A stretch of 64,000 nucleotides of DNA from assembly GCA_014379625.1 (NCBI GenBank), contig JACMLJ010000095.1, positions 1 through 64,000 on the forward strand. Direction: 5' to 3'. The position numbers and the translations under genes are program-made. The notes beneath the pieces were generated by a model, which did not search any database, had not been told where the DNA came from, and was given only the letters and a program-made list of their open reading frames with translations. Shown here piece by piece: positions 46,310 through 54,669 of the stretch (its first letter is position 1; every line of letters begins with the position of its first letter). The DNA comes from Ferruginibacter sp. (lineage in GTDB: Bacteria > Bacteroidota > Bacteroidia > Chitinophagales > Chitinophagaceae).

Positions 46310-46474
46310 ATGAAAATTATTCAAAGCTTTACAGCAATCATAGAAAAAGAAAATGACGGTTATGTGTCTCTATGTCCGGGGCTTGATTTAGCGAGCCAGG
46401 GAGATACTGTAGAAGAAGCCAAAGCAAATCTTCATGAAGCCATTGAATTATTTTTTGAGCATGCTTCGAAATAG
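46310..46474 (+). CDS. Lone HicB-like antitoxin-fold protein
   Basis: 54 residues from ATG at 46310 (MKIIQSFTAIIEKENDGYVS). The upstream in-frame frame is longer but looks non-coding. It is the HicB N-terminal partial RNase-H fold: GYVSLCPGLDLASQGDT, then the helix EEAKANLHEAIELFFEHA. No DNA-binding C-terminal domain is present. A HicA toxin gene would normally sit right next to it, but none fits between it and the leftward DinB-like gene that starts beyond it. It may be a short orphan HicB-like regulator or a remnant. Confidence 0.7.
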   Translation: MKIIQSFTAIIEKENDGYVSLCPGLDLASQGDTVEEAKANLHEAIELFFEHASK

Positions 46475-46526
46475 CCACGCTATTCCAAAAGGAAAAGCAA
46501 AATAGTCCGGATTACAAGGTGGCTTT

Positions 46527-47018
46527 TCAATTTTTTACACGCAACGCAAGCAGGAATTTTTCAATTTGTCGTCTATGCCGCAAAATATGTACAATGGCGT
46601 GTTCGGTAATCTGTTCAATATCATAAACCTGTCCCCAGGAACTTTTTAATTTTTTACTATTGTCAAATTCTTCCAGTTGTTCGTCTTTAATTTCAGTAAA
46701 AGTTTCAGTAGTAAAAACAAAAACATCCTTCAAATCTTTTTGATAATCCTTTACGGACAAATGAAATGCAATTTTCGGGTAATCCATTTTCTGTCCTGCT
46801 AAGTTCCGGATATAAACGGCATAGGTATACCCCGACTTAATAACGTGAGAAAGAATTGTTTGAATTGATTTGCAGTTTGGGTCTGTGGTCTTGCTATCAA
46901 TAATTGTTAGTAATTCTTCATCCAATATGTCATTGATAACCTCCTGCAATTCAAAAATTACTTTTTCGTATTCATCCATTAATGCTCCAACCGCGCCCTG
47001 CCTGTATACTTTACTCAT
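46527..47018 (-). CDS. DinB-like (YfiT-fold) four-helix protein
   Basis: 163 residues. The pattern is that of DinB/DUF664 proteins: a first helix with a candidate His (QTILSHVIKSGYTYAVYIRN), then the C-terminal EQITEHAIVHILRHRRQIEK with two further His residues of the usual triad. Members are metal-binding enzymes in thiol-dependent reactions or are of unknown function. The gene stands alone between the HicB-like gene and the NagZ fusion, on the minus strand. The fold is a good guess; the reaction is unknown. Confidence 0.75.
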   Translation of the reverse strand: MSKVYRQGAVGALMDEYEKVIFELQEVINDILDEELLTIIDSKTTDPNCKSIQTILSHVIKSGYTYAVYIRNLAGQKMDYPKIAFHLSVKDYQKDLKDVFVFTTETFTEIKDEQLEEFDNSKKLKSSWGQVYDIEQITEHAIVHILRHRRQIEKFLLALRVKN

Positions 47019-47143
47019 ATAAAATTTTATCTGTGAAGAGTGCTTTCCGAAAATGTCACCAACGTATTATTCAAATTTAAAAAGGTAATGTTTTATTCTT
47101 CCTTCTATTCCCTGTGTTCTCTAAAAAACTATTTAAGATTCCC

Positions 47144-50110
47144 CTATTTTACCGCAGCGGCTGTTATTGCTTTATAAATTGTTTCATGAATTGCCGGCCG
47201 TACGTTCATCTTTAAAAGAAGGGCATTATCGCCTCCCTGTGGTGTAACCCGGTTACTTAAAAAAACATACACTAATTTGTTCGCCGGGTCGGCCCAGGTG
47301 CAGGTACCCGTAAAACCTGTATGACCAAAAGTTTTTGGTGATGCTGATAGGCAGGGATAGGGTTCCGGACGGATACTGTTATCTTTCTCCGGTTTATCAA
47401 AACCAAAACCCCGGCGGCTGATGTTGCTATGATACGCTGTAAACAAATCAACTGTTTCTTTTCGCAGTAACCGTTTCCCGTTCATTTCTCCTCCATTCAG
47501 CAGCATTTGCATGATGACCGCAATATCATAAGCGCTGCTGAATAAGCCGGCATGACCCGAAACACCTCCAAACATTGCCGCACCCGGATCGTGTACATCT
47601 CCCTGTATCAATTGTCTCCTGAATTGCTTTTCCATTTCGGACGGTGCCACCAGGTTAAGCGGCAGGTATTCCCTGGGCCTGAAACCCGCGGTTATTAATC
47701 CTAATGGCGTGTAAAATTCCTTTTTCGCATATTCATCCAGCGGCATGCCACTGATCGCTTCTACAATTTTACCTAAAAAAATAAAGTCATTGTCACTGTA
47801 TACATATTTGCCCGGTACCCCAAGCGTACTTTTTAAGATACGTTGGTACATCGTATCTCTCCAGTCGTTCCGCATAAATAAATTGTCTGCTACCCTAATA
47901 GTAAAAGCATCATTTGGATGGGAAGAAAAATATCCCGAAAAAGGTACGCCTGCTGAGTCAATCGTTTCCTTGTAAAAAGGAATATAGGAAACCAGGCCGG
48001 CCTGGTGAAGCAGGATATTTTCAATCAACAGGGTTTCTTTATTGCTCCCTTTCACCAGGGGAAGGTAATCACCCAGGGTTTTTTTAAGGTCGATTTTTCC
48101 CTGCTCATACAATTTCATGATGGAAATGGTAGTGGCACAAATTTTTGTAACAGATGCCATGTCATATACTGTTTCGATCGTTACCGGTACTGCTTTATCA
48201 TAGTTAAAATAACCAAAGGCCTTGTCGTAGGCAATCTTACCGTCTTTAACCACCAATACCACACATCCGGGTGTAGCCCCACTACTGATAGCATTACTGG
48301 CAATGGAATCTATCTTGCTGAGTTGAACGGCGTCCAGTCCTAACTCCGCAGGATTTGCCCGGGGCAGAGCAGCAGCGGTGGTCATGATGCCGCTTCCAAA
48401 AGGGTATGCTTCACAAACCGTTACCGGTAATTTTCCCTTAGCCGGAATTTTTCCCTGCAACAGGTCTGCCGCGGTATTTTGTATGATGGCATCATCTTCG
48501 TAACAGGCAACCAGGTTTTTGGCGCCACAGAAATTTTTAATCGCGTAAGGATTACCAAAAACAAATGTTGTGGAGTTGGTTTGTTCCTGTAATTGGTTCA
48601 CGAGGCTGATTGCAAAAGGACTGATACCGAAATTATTTGCGGGCGTACGGTTATATCCATGCACACCTATGATCACTTTTTTATACCGGTTTTTGATCAG
48701 GTAAACAGAAGATAATATCCTGGAGGCATCTTTGAGGTTATTAAAATAAAATACATCTGCATTGTAATCCGCTCTTAATCTTTTAGCAAAGGAATTGTCA
48801 GCGTTTATGCCGATACCCACATACACCACATCACCTTTTTTATTATTGTTGCCGGGCGCAAGCGAAAAAAATGTATCATCGGATTTATCTAAAACGGTTA
48901 ATGCATTTTCAGCAATTAACTTTCGCATATCGCTGATTTTACTGTTAAGGTCAGGTGTTAGGTTTACAGTATTTACGGGCTTCAACTGTGAAAGGCCGTA
49001 TTGATATTTAGCCATCAATACTTTTTTGCAATGTTCCTCAATAGCAGACCAGCTTAGTTTTTTATCCCTGATTGCTGCTTTAATTTTTTCAATCGCCAGC
49101 GGTACATCACCCGGCAAACAAAGCATATCATTGCCCGCCACCAGCGATTGAACGGAAGCTTCCCCATCCGGGAAGAATTTTTTTACTCCCTGCATTTCCA
49201 GGGCATCTGTAAAAGTTAATCCCTGGTAACCCAATTGGTTTCGCATGAGGCTGGTTACATTATTTTTTGAAAGAGAAGTTGCCCTGTTAGCCGTGGTATC
49301 AATAGCCGGGATGTATAAATGTGCGATCATTACACTTCCGATACCCGATTTAAAAATCTCCCGGAAAGGGTATAATTCCAGCGAATCCAATTGCGCCATC
49401 GATTTATTGATGACCGGCAGATCGTAGTGCGAGTCTACAGATACATCACCATGCCCGGGAAAATGTTTGGCACAGGCCATCACGCCCATGTCCTGCATAC
49501 CCTTCATATATTGCGTGCCAAATAGGGCCACTTTATATTTGTCTTCGCCAAAGCTGCGGTCATTGATAACCGGGTTATCGGGATTATTGTTGATATCCAC
49601 CACCGGGGCGTAATTAACCTGTATGCCGGCACGCTTACATTGCTCCGCAACCACCCTGCCATACTGGTAAGCAATACTGGCATCCGATACTGCGCCCAGC
49701 ATCATTTGATGCGGTAAGGGCAAAACGCTGTCGATCATCCGCATACCAACACCCCACTCCGCATCAATGCAGATTAAAATGGGTGTTTTGGCCACAGCCT
49801 GCAACCGGTTGATAATAGTGGCCTGCTTTACCGGGCTACCCTGGAAAAGGCAGATCCCGCCGATATTGTATTGCCTTACCAGGCTGTCAACTTTATCGTC
49901 AAAAAAAATGGCGGTCTTATTTTTAGCATCGTAGGTAGATAGCCTGACCACCATCAACTGGGCGATCTGTTCATCGGGGCTCAATGTTTTAAAAACGCTG
50001 TCGACCCAGCCATTTGCTTTTGCCTTGTTGGCTAAGGGATTATTTTGCCCAATTATTTTTGGTTGAAAAAAAATGACTGAACAGCAGAGTAGTAAATAGA
50101 CTTTCATCAT
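47144..50110 (-). CDS. NagZ-type GH3 glycosidase fused to a serine hydrolase (beta-lactamase fold)
   Basis: About 988 residues, from ATG at 50110 or 50107 (MMKVYLLLCCSVIFFQ, a signal sequence); the longer frame starts with TTG and is unlikely. Domain 1 is GH3 with KHFPGHGD and the Asp226/His228 pair of NagZ in DVSVDSHYD, and the nucleophile D302 in LTFTDALEM. A GH3 alpha/beta sandwich domain follows. From about residue 590 a class-C beta-lactamase/AmiE-like domain begins, with SVTK near residue 651, YSDN, and GHTGFTGT. In Bacillus subtilis, NagZ and AmiE act in sequence on muropeptides. A single chain carrying both folds suggests removal of GlcNAc and then the peptide in the periplasm. The second activity is inferred. 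Confidence 0.9.
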   Translation of the reverse strand: MMKVYLLLCCSVIFFQPKIIGQNNPLANKAKANGWVDSVFKTLSPDEQIAQLMVVRLSTYDAKNKTAIFFDDKVDSLVRQYNIGGICLFQGSPVKQATIINRLQAVAKTPILICIDAEWGVGMRMIDSVLPLPHQMMLGAVSDASIAYQYGRVVAEQCKRAGIQVNYAPVVDINNNPDNPVINDRSFGEDKYKVALFGTQYMKGMQDMGVMACAKHFPGHGDVSVDSHYDLPVINKSMAQLDSLELYPFREIFKSGIGSVMIAHLYIPAIDTTANRATSLSKNNVTSLMRNQLGYQGLTFTDALEMQGVKKFFPDGEASVQSLVAGNDMLCLPGDVPLAIEKIKAAIRDKKLSWSAIEEHCKKVLMAKYQYGLSQLKPVNTVNLTPDLNSKISDMRKLIAENALTVLDKSDDTFFSLAPGNNNKKGDVVYVGIGINADNSFAKRLRADYNADVFYFNNLKDASRILSSVYLIKNRYKKVIIGVHGYNRTPANNFGISPFAISLVNQLQEQTNSTTFVFGNPYAIKNFCGAKNLVACYEDDAIIQNTAADLLQGKIPAKGKLPVTVCEAYPFGSGIMTTAAALPRANPAELGLDAVQLSKIDSIASNAISSGATPGCVVLVVKDGKIAYDKAFGYFNYDKAVPVTIETVYDMASVTKICATTISIMKLYEQGKIDLKKTLGDYLPLVKGSNKETLLIENILLHQAGLVSYIPFYKETIDSAGVPFSGYFSSHPNDAFTIRVADNLFMRNDWRDTMYQRILKSTLGVPGKYVYSDNDFIFLGKIVEAISGMPLDEYAKKEFYTPLGLITAGFRPREYLPLNLVAPSEMEKQFRRQLIQGDVHDPGAAMFGGVSGHAGLFSSAYDIAVIMQMLLNGGEMNGKRLLRKETVDLFTAYHSNISRRGFGFDKPEKDNSIRPEPYPCLSASPKTFGHTGFTGTCTWADPANKLVYVFLSNRVTPQGGDNALLLKMNVRPAIHETIYKAITAAAVK

Positions 50111-50177
50111 AACATGGAAAAGATATGTTCGCAAAATAAGAAGATTTGCAGGAATAATTTTTTTCAATAATTCTTTT

Positions 50178-50185
50178 TAACTTTA
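50178..50185 (+). promoter_or_regulatory. Candidate -7 box TAACTTTA of Uma2 copy 4
   Basis: One mismatch from TAnnTTTG, four bases before the ATG at 50190; again a box abutting the start codon. Weaker than the other three. Confidence 0.3.
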
Positions 50186-50189
50186 TAAG

Positions 50190-50726
50190 ATGTCAATCGC
50201 AGCAAAATACCGGCCCTATTATACTTACGAAGACTACTGCCAGTGGGAAGGCCGCTGGGAGTTAATTGAGGGAATGCCTTATGCAATGTGCCCTGCACCG
50301 GTTCCTGCACATCAAAGCGTAAGCTCGCTTTTAACTTTTGAATTTGTAAAAGCTTTGAAAAAATGTAAAACCTGCAGCGCGTTCCAGCCATTGGACTGGA
50401 AGATCACAGAAGATACTATAGTGCAACCTGATTTATTAATCGTTTGCGATAAAATCAAAAAAAAGTTCCTTGATTTTCCCCCGGTATTGGTAGTGGAAAT
50501 ATTATCATCTTCTACAGCTTCCAAAGACCGGGGCGAAAAAATGGAACTGTATCAATCACAACAGGTAAAATATTACCTGATTGCAGATCCTCAATTTAAA
50601 AAATTGGAGATATACGAATATAAGGAAACCCAATATGAACTCGTATCTGTCAGCCCAAAGACATATGTGTTTGAGCTTCACCACAATTGTTCAGCTAACG
50701 TGAATCTTTCAGACATTTGGGATTGA
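50190..50726 (+). CDS. Uma2 family protein, fourth copy
   Basis: 178 residues. Features are YEDYCQWEGRWELIEGMPYA at the N-terminus, the conserved Asp in TIVQPDLLIV, VLVVEILSSSTASKDRGEKM, and the strand YYLIADPQFKKLEIYEYKE. It is more distant from the tandem pair than those are from each other, and the E-x-K Lys is again absent from the direct position. Divergent from the NagZ-fusion gene across about 80 bp. Function unknown. Confidence 0.8.
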   Translation: MSIAAKYRPYYTYEDYCQWEGRWELIEGMPYAMCPAPVPAHQSVSSLLTFEFVKALKKCKTCSAFQPLDWKITEDTIVQPDLLIVCDKIKKKFLDFPPVLVVEILSSSTASKDRGEKMELYQSQQVKYYLIADPQFKKLEIYEYKETQYELVSVSPKTYVFELHHNCSANVNLSDIWD

Positions 50727-50841
50727 CCCAATTAATTGTTCCCTTTAAATTTTCCAAAAAAATAAGCGAAATCCTTTTGGCGGAAAGATATTTAATCAAA
50801 GTGCTGGTTGGAAAAATTATCCCTTAAACCATTATCAATTA

Positions 50842-50887
50842 TTCGTTAACCCTTATTATCTACGTAATTTCGCAACAAAAGAAAGGA
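50842..50887 (+). promoter_or_regulatory. Candidate mutL promoter and Shine-Dalgarno sequence
   Basis: TTCG (50842-50845), a 19-bp spacer and TAATTTCG (50865-50872), each one mismatch from the Bacteroidota consensus. GAAAGGAG (50881-50888) lies 5 bp before the TTG start. A clear SD is uncommon in this phylum and supports the TTG. Confidence 0.45.
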
Positions 50888-50893
50888 GTTATT

Positions 50894-52753
50894 TTGCCAG
50901 ATATCATTCAATTATTACCCGATAATATCGCCAATCAAATCGCTGCCGGAGAAGTAATTCAACGCCCGGGCAGCGCTGTAAAAGAATTACTGGAAAATGC
51001 CGTCGATGCAGGCGCTACCGAAATTAAGTTAGTAGTAAATGATGCAGGTAAAGCATTGGTTCAGGTAATTGACAATGGCAGGGGTATGAGCGAAACCGAT
51101 GCCCGTATGAGTTTTGAACGGCACGCCACTTCCAAAATCAGCAATATTGAAGACCTGTTCCGTATTAAAACGATGGGCTTCAGGGGAGAGGCACTGGCAA
51201 GTATCGCTGCTGTGGCACAGGTAGAATTAAAATCAAAAAAGGAAGGGGAAACCACGGGTACCTATATTGAAATAGATAATAGTGTTGTAAAAAAACAGGA
51301 ACTCATCGCAATGGAAAAAGGAACCAGCATTGCCATGAAGAATTTATTCTTTAATGTTCCGGCCCGCAGGAATTTTTTAAAAAGCAATCCCTCCGAACTG
51401 CGGAATATAGTGGATGAATTTATCCGCGTAGCCATGTCGTTCCCCGATATTTTCTTTTCGCTTACCAGCAATGGCCAGCAGGTCTTTCACCTCGAAAGGG
51501 GCTCTTTAAAGCAACGGATTGTACAATTGCTGGGTAATAATTATACTGCCAGGCTGGTAAGTGTACAGGAACATTCGGATTATATGAATATTTATGGTTT
51601 TGTGGGAAAGCCTGACACCGCTAAGAAAACCAGGGGCGATCAATATTTTTTTGTAAACAACCGTTTTATTAAAAGCGCTTATCTCAACCATGCAGTGATG
51701 GGAGCTTTTGATTCGATGATTGCAAAAGATAGCTACCCCATGTACGCACTGTTCATTGACCTGGATCCTGCCCAATTAGATATTAATGTACATCCAACCA
51801 AGCAGGAAATAAAGTTTGAAGATGAAAAGATTGTATATGCGTTTGTACAAAGCGCCGTGAAACACTCGCTGGCACAGTTCAGCATTTCTCCTACGCTCGA
51901 TTTTGAACTGGATTCATCCATACAAAACCTGGATGCCGTAAGCCAGCCTTTTACGGATGAAAGAAAATCTTCGGCGGCTTCCTCATCTCTCTACAACACA
52001 TTTTCCCAAAAAAACCAGGCTCATTTTATAGAAAATAAAAGTGAACTGAAGCATTGGCGGGATTTTTATGAACCGGTTTCTAAAGAACAACAAACAATAT
52101 CAGTTGATCAGGGGCAGCATTCAAATGCTGCTGCATCAACCAATATTGCTGAATCGCTATACGCAGAAAAGCACCGGCAAATCCAGGAAGATACCCCATT
52201 GCAGCAAATGCATTTTACCTATATCCTCGCACAAAACGACGCAGGCTTTTTGGTGATTCACCAGCAAAATGCACATGAACGAATTTTGTATGAGCGATTT
52301 ATAAAAGCCCTTGATGGTAAACCCATCGCCATCCAACAAAGCCTTTTTCCCCAAACAATGGAACTGGCTGCGCAGGATGTGGTATTATTAAATGAACTGC
52401 TTCCCGACCTGCAATACCTGGGCTATCACTTAGAACCCTTTGGCAATAATACTTTTGTGATTCAGGGCACCCCTTCTGATGTTGCCCAGGGAAACGAAAA
52501 AACCGCCATTGAAAAAATGCTGGAGCAATACAAGCATTTCAGCAATGACCTGAAATATAGTAAGAGAGAAAAACTATTGCGTTCCCTGGCATGGCAACAG
52601 GCCATCAAAGCAGGTAAGGCGCTTACACAAAAAGAAATGAGATCGTTAGTGCAGGACCTTTTTATTTGTGCCTCACCCAATATTACCCCCAATGGCAAAC
52701 CTACTTACACGGCATTTAAGAAAAACGAGCTGGACAGGATGTTTGGAAGATAA
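50894..52753 (+). CDS. mutL: DNA mismatch repair protein MutL
   Basis: 619 residues with a TTG start at 50894 preceded by a good SD. The N-terminal GHKL ATPase is complete (ELLENAVDAGATEIK, DNGRGM, TMGFRGEALASIA, and IDLDPAQLDINVHPTKQEIK). A low-complexity linker follows (about residues 340-440). In the C-terminal dimerisation domain, the endonuclease motif DQHAxxE reads HQQNAHERILYE, and the second motif reads PNGKPT instead of CPHGRP-like sequence. The two metal-binding motifs of endonuclease-active MutL are therefore altered. The protein should still couple MutS to downstream factors. It converges on a PKD surface protein gene. Confidence 0.95.
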   Translation: MPDIIQLLPDNIANQIAAGEVIQRPGSAVKELLENAVDAGATEIKLVVNDAGKALVQVIDNGRGMSETDARMSFERHATSKISNIEDLFRIKTMGFRGEALASIAAVAQVELKSKKEGETTGTYIEIDNSVVKKQELIAMEKGTSIAMKNLFFNVPARRNFLKSNPSELRNIVDEFIRVAMSFPDIFFSLTSNGQQVFHLERGSLKQRIVQLLGNNYTARLVSVQEHSDYMNIYGFVGKPDTAKKTRGDQYFFVNNRFIKSAYLNHAVMGAFDSMIAKDSYPMYALFIDLDPAQLDINVHPTKQEIKFEDEKIVYAFVQSAVKHSLAQFSISPTLDFELDSSIQNLDAVSQPFTDERKSSAASSSLYNTFSQKNQAHFIENKSELKHWRDFYEPVSKEQQTISVDQGQHSNAAASTNIAESLYAEKHRQIQEDTPLQQMHFTYILAQNDAGFLVIHQQNAHERILYERFIKALDGKPIAIQQSLFPQTMELAAQDVVLLNELLPDLQYLGYHLEPFGNNTFVIQGTPSDVAQGNEKTAIEKMLEQYKHFSNDLKYSKREKLLRSLAWQQAIKAGKALTQKEMRSLVQDLFICASPNITPNGKPTYTAFKKNELDRMFGR

Positions 52754-52852
52754 AATATTTACATCAACCATCGGATTTGGCAGGGCACCTGGTTTAGGCA
52801 AATTGAGGGATCGCAGGTTTAACGCAGCTACTAACCCGAATAGAGCAATAAA

Positions 52853-52885
52853 AAAAATCCTGCACCATAAAGCTGCAGGATTTTT
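52853..52885. terminator. Bidirectional terminator between mutL and PKD gene
   Basis: A perfect 12-bp stem (AAAAATCCTGCA, 9-base loop, TGCAGGATTTTT) lies between convergent genes. Confidence 0.9.
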
Positions 52886-52900
52886 AGTTATATCACATAA

Positions 52901-54580
52901 TTACAGTTTGGTAAACCTTGCATAGCAGGTTTTATTTCCATAAATTAATTTTATAGTGTATAAGCCGGGAAGCAAATCATTAATATTGATCGCAACTGTA
53001 TTGTTGCCGGCATTGCCCTGCTGATTTTTCTCTTTTACCAACACATTCATGGCATTGTAAACAAGTGCATGAATCATTTCCGGTTGCAATAAATGTACAT
53101 TTACATTAACCTGGTTGTGGGCCGGATTTGGGAAAGCCTGGAGCTCGCATACCTGCGCTAGCCGTTCTATACGAATAGTATTGCAAAACTCTTTTACGCA
53201 TCCTCCCGGGCCGGTTGCCCTTAAACAAACCCTGTAGTAACCGGTGTCTTGAAAAACATAGGCCGGATTACTCTGATGCAAACTGACCGTGGATGGTATC
53301 GCAGCAGATAGCCGGGTCATGGTCCAGCTTTGATCAAGTATTGAAAAATTTGCACTGGCATTAAAGTAAATTTTATTGGGTATTAACGGATCTCTTTGAT
53401 AAGTATAGTTTACATGAATACTATCGCAGTTGCCGGCTGGCAGTATTACTACTTCCTTACATATTTCTCTTACACAGGCAGTCGTACCGGAGGTATTGCC
53501 ATTTTTCTTTACCCTTAAGCAAACTTTATAAATACCTGCATGGCTGTATGTATGTTTCACATTAATATCCAGGGATGATGTGCCATCACCAAATGTCCAC
53601 CTTACCGAATCTGTTGCGGATAGATGAGTACTTAAATTTTCAAATGAAATGGTTGAAGGGTGGCCGGGCATTTTACTCCAGTTAAAATAAGCCTCCAGGT
53701 TACAAGGCAGGGTAACCATAATTGTTTTACATATTTCTCTCACACAGGGTTCGGTTCCGGCAGCATTGCTGTTTTTCTTTACCCTTAAACAAGCAGTATA
53801 GGTACCCGCATTTGCGTAAGTATGGGTTGGATTTAGATCTAAAGAAGAAGTACCATCACCAAAAGTCCACCTTACTGAGTCTGCTGTGGATAAAGGAATT
53901 GAACCAATAGTGAAATGCTGTTTCAAATAATTGGAAGAATCTTTATGCCAGGAAAAATTGGCTGTTAAGTTACAAGGCTGATTAACCATAATTGTTTTAC
54001 AAATTTCTCTTACACAGGGTTCGGTTCCGGCAGCATTACTGTTTTTCTTTACCCTTAAACAAGCAGTATAGGTACCGGAATTTGTGTAAGTATGGGTTGG
54101 ATTTAGATCTAAAGAAGAAGTACCATCACCAAAAGTCCACCGTACTGAATCGGTTGGAGATAAAAGAGCTGAGCCGTTAGTGAAATGGATTTTAGAATAA
54201 TTGGATGAATCTACATGCCAGGCAAAATAGGCCGTTAGGTTACAGGCCTGTTGAATTACAATTTGTTTTATAATTGAATCAGCGCAAACAAAACCCCCAT
54301 TGGAGTTAATCTTTTTTAAATAATGCTTTACAATATAAGTTCCGGGTGCGGTATAGGTATGTGTTGGCGTTATAAAATGACTTGCCGGGGAGGCATCACC
54401 AAAAACCCATTCATGGTACACAAACGGTGAATCACCAGTTACTGCCGGAGTATATTTTACCGTGTTATTGTTAAGAAATGCAAAATTAAAGGCGGCATTA
54501 CAAACTGGAACGTTCTGGGCTTTTGATGTAAAACCAAATAAAGTAAATGCAAGCAACAAAGGTGTAAAAATGTTTTTCAT
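52901..54580 (-). CDS. Secreted PKD-repeat protein with T9SS sorting tail
   Basis: 559 residues. The signal peptide MKNIFTPLLLAFTLFGFTSK is followed by four or five PKD-type beta-sandwich repeats, about 90 residues each, with the hallmark DSVRWTFGDGTSSLDLNPTH in repeats 2 to 4. The last region (about residues 480-559) has the type A sorting pattern: LQAFPNPAHNQVNVNV, then LLPGLYTIKLIYGNKTC. It should be exported by type IX secretion and held at the surface. Repeats 2 and 3 are nearly identical at DNA level. Likely adhesion or spacer role; no catalytic domain was seen. Confidence 0.88.
   Translation of the reverse strand: MKNIFTPLLLAFTLFGFTSKAQNVPVCNAAFNFAFLNNNTVKYTPAVTGDSPFVYHEWVFGDASPASHFITPTHTYTAPGTYIVKHYLKKINSNGGFVCADSIIKQIVIQQACNLTAYFAWHVDSSNYSKIHFTNGSALLSPTDSVRWTFGDGTSSLDLNPTHTYTNSGTYTACLRVKKNSNAAGTEPCVREICKTIMVNQPCNLTANFSWHKDSSNYLKQHFTIGSIPLSTADSVRWTFGDGTSSLDLNPTHTYANAGTYTACLRVKKNSNAAGTEPCVREICKTIMVTLPCNLEAYFNWSKMPGHPSTISFENLSTHLSATDSVRWTFGDGTSSLDINVKHTYSHAGIYKVCLRVKKNGNTSGTTACVREICKEVVILPAGNCDSIHVNYTYQRDPLIPNKIYFNASANFSILDQSWTMTRLSAAIPSTVSLHQSNPAYVFQDTGYYRVCLRATGPGGCVKEFCNTIRIERLAQVCELQAFPNPAHNQVNVNVHLLQPEMIHALVYNAMNVLVKEKNQQGNAGNNTVAININDLLPGLYTIKLIYGNKTCYARFTKL
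53440..54240. repeat. 270-bp PKD coding repeats
   Basis: Two adjacent units, 53692-53961 and 53962-54231, are almost identical over their first 190 bp. A third, more diverged unit lies at about 53440-53690. The 270-bp offset corresponds to 90 codons. Confidence 0.75.
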
Positions 54581-54669
54581 ATTTTTTGTTTAAGGGTTTA
54601 AGGAATCGTTATCTATACTCGATAAAAATGTTAACACCTGGCTGTATCACGAGTCAAGATATGCTTTTT

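Noticed and set aside
53722..54180. Two similar 62-residue frames on the plus strand
   Set aside because: They are antisense shadows of the PKD repeats, which explains their similarity.
53440..54240. CRISPR-like regular repeats
   Set aside because: The units are 270 bp, coding, and in frame with a PKD protein; there is no repeat-spacer structure.
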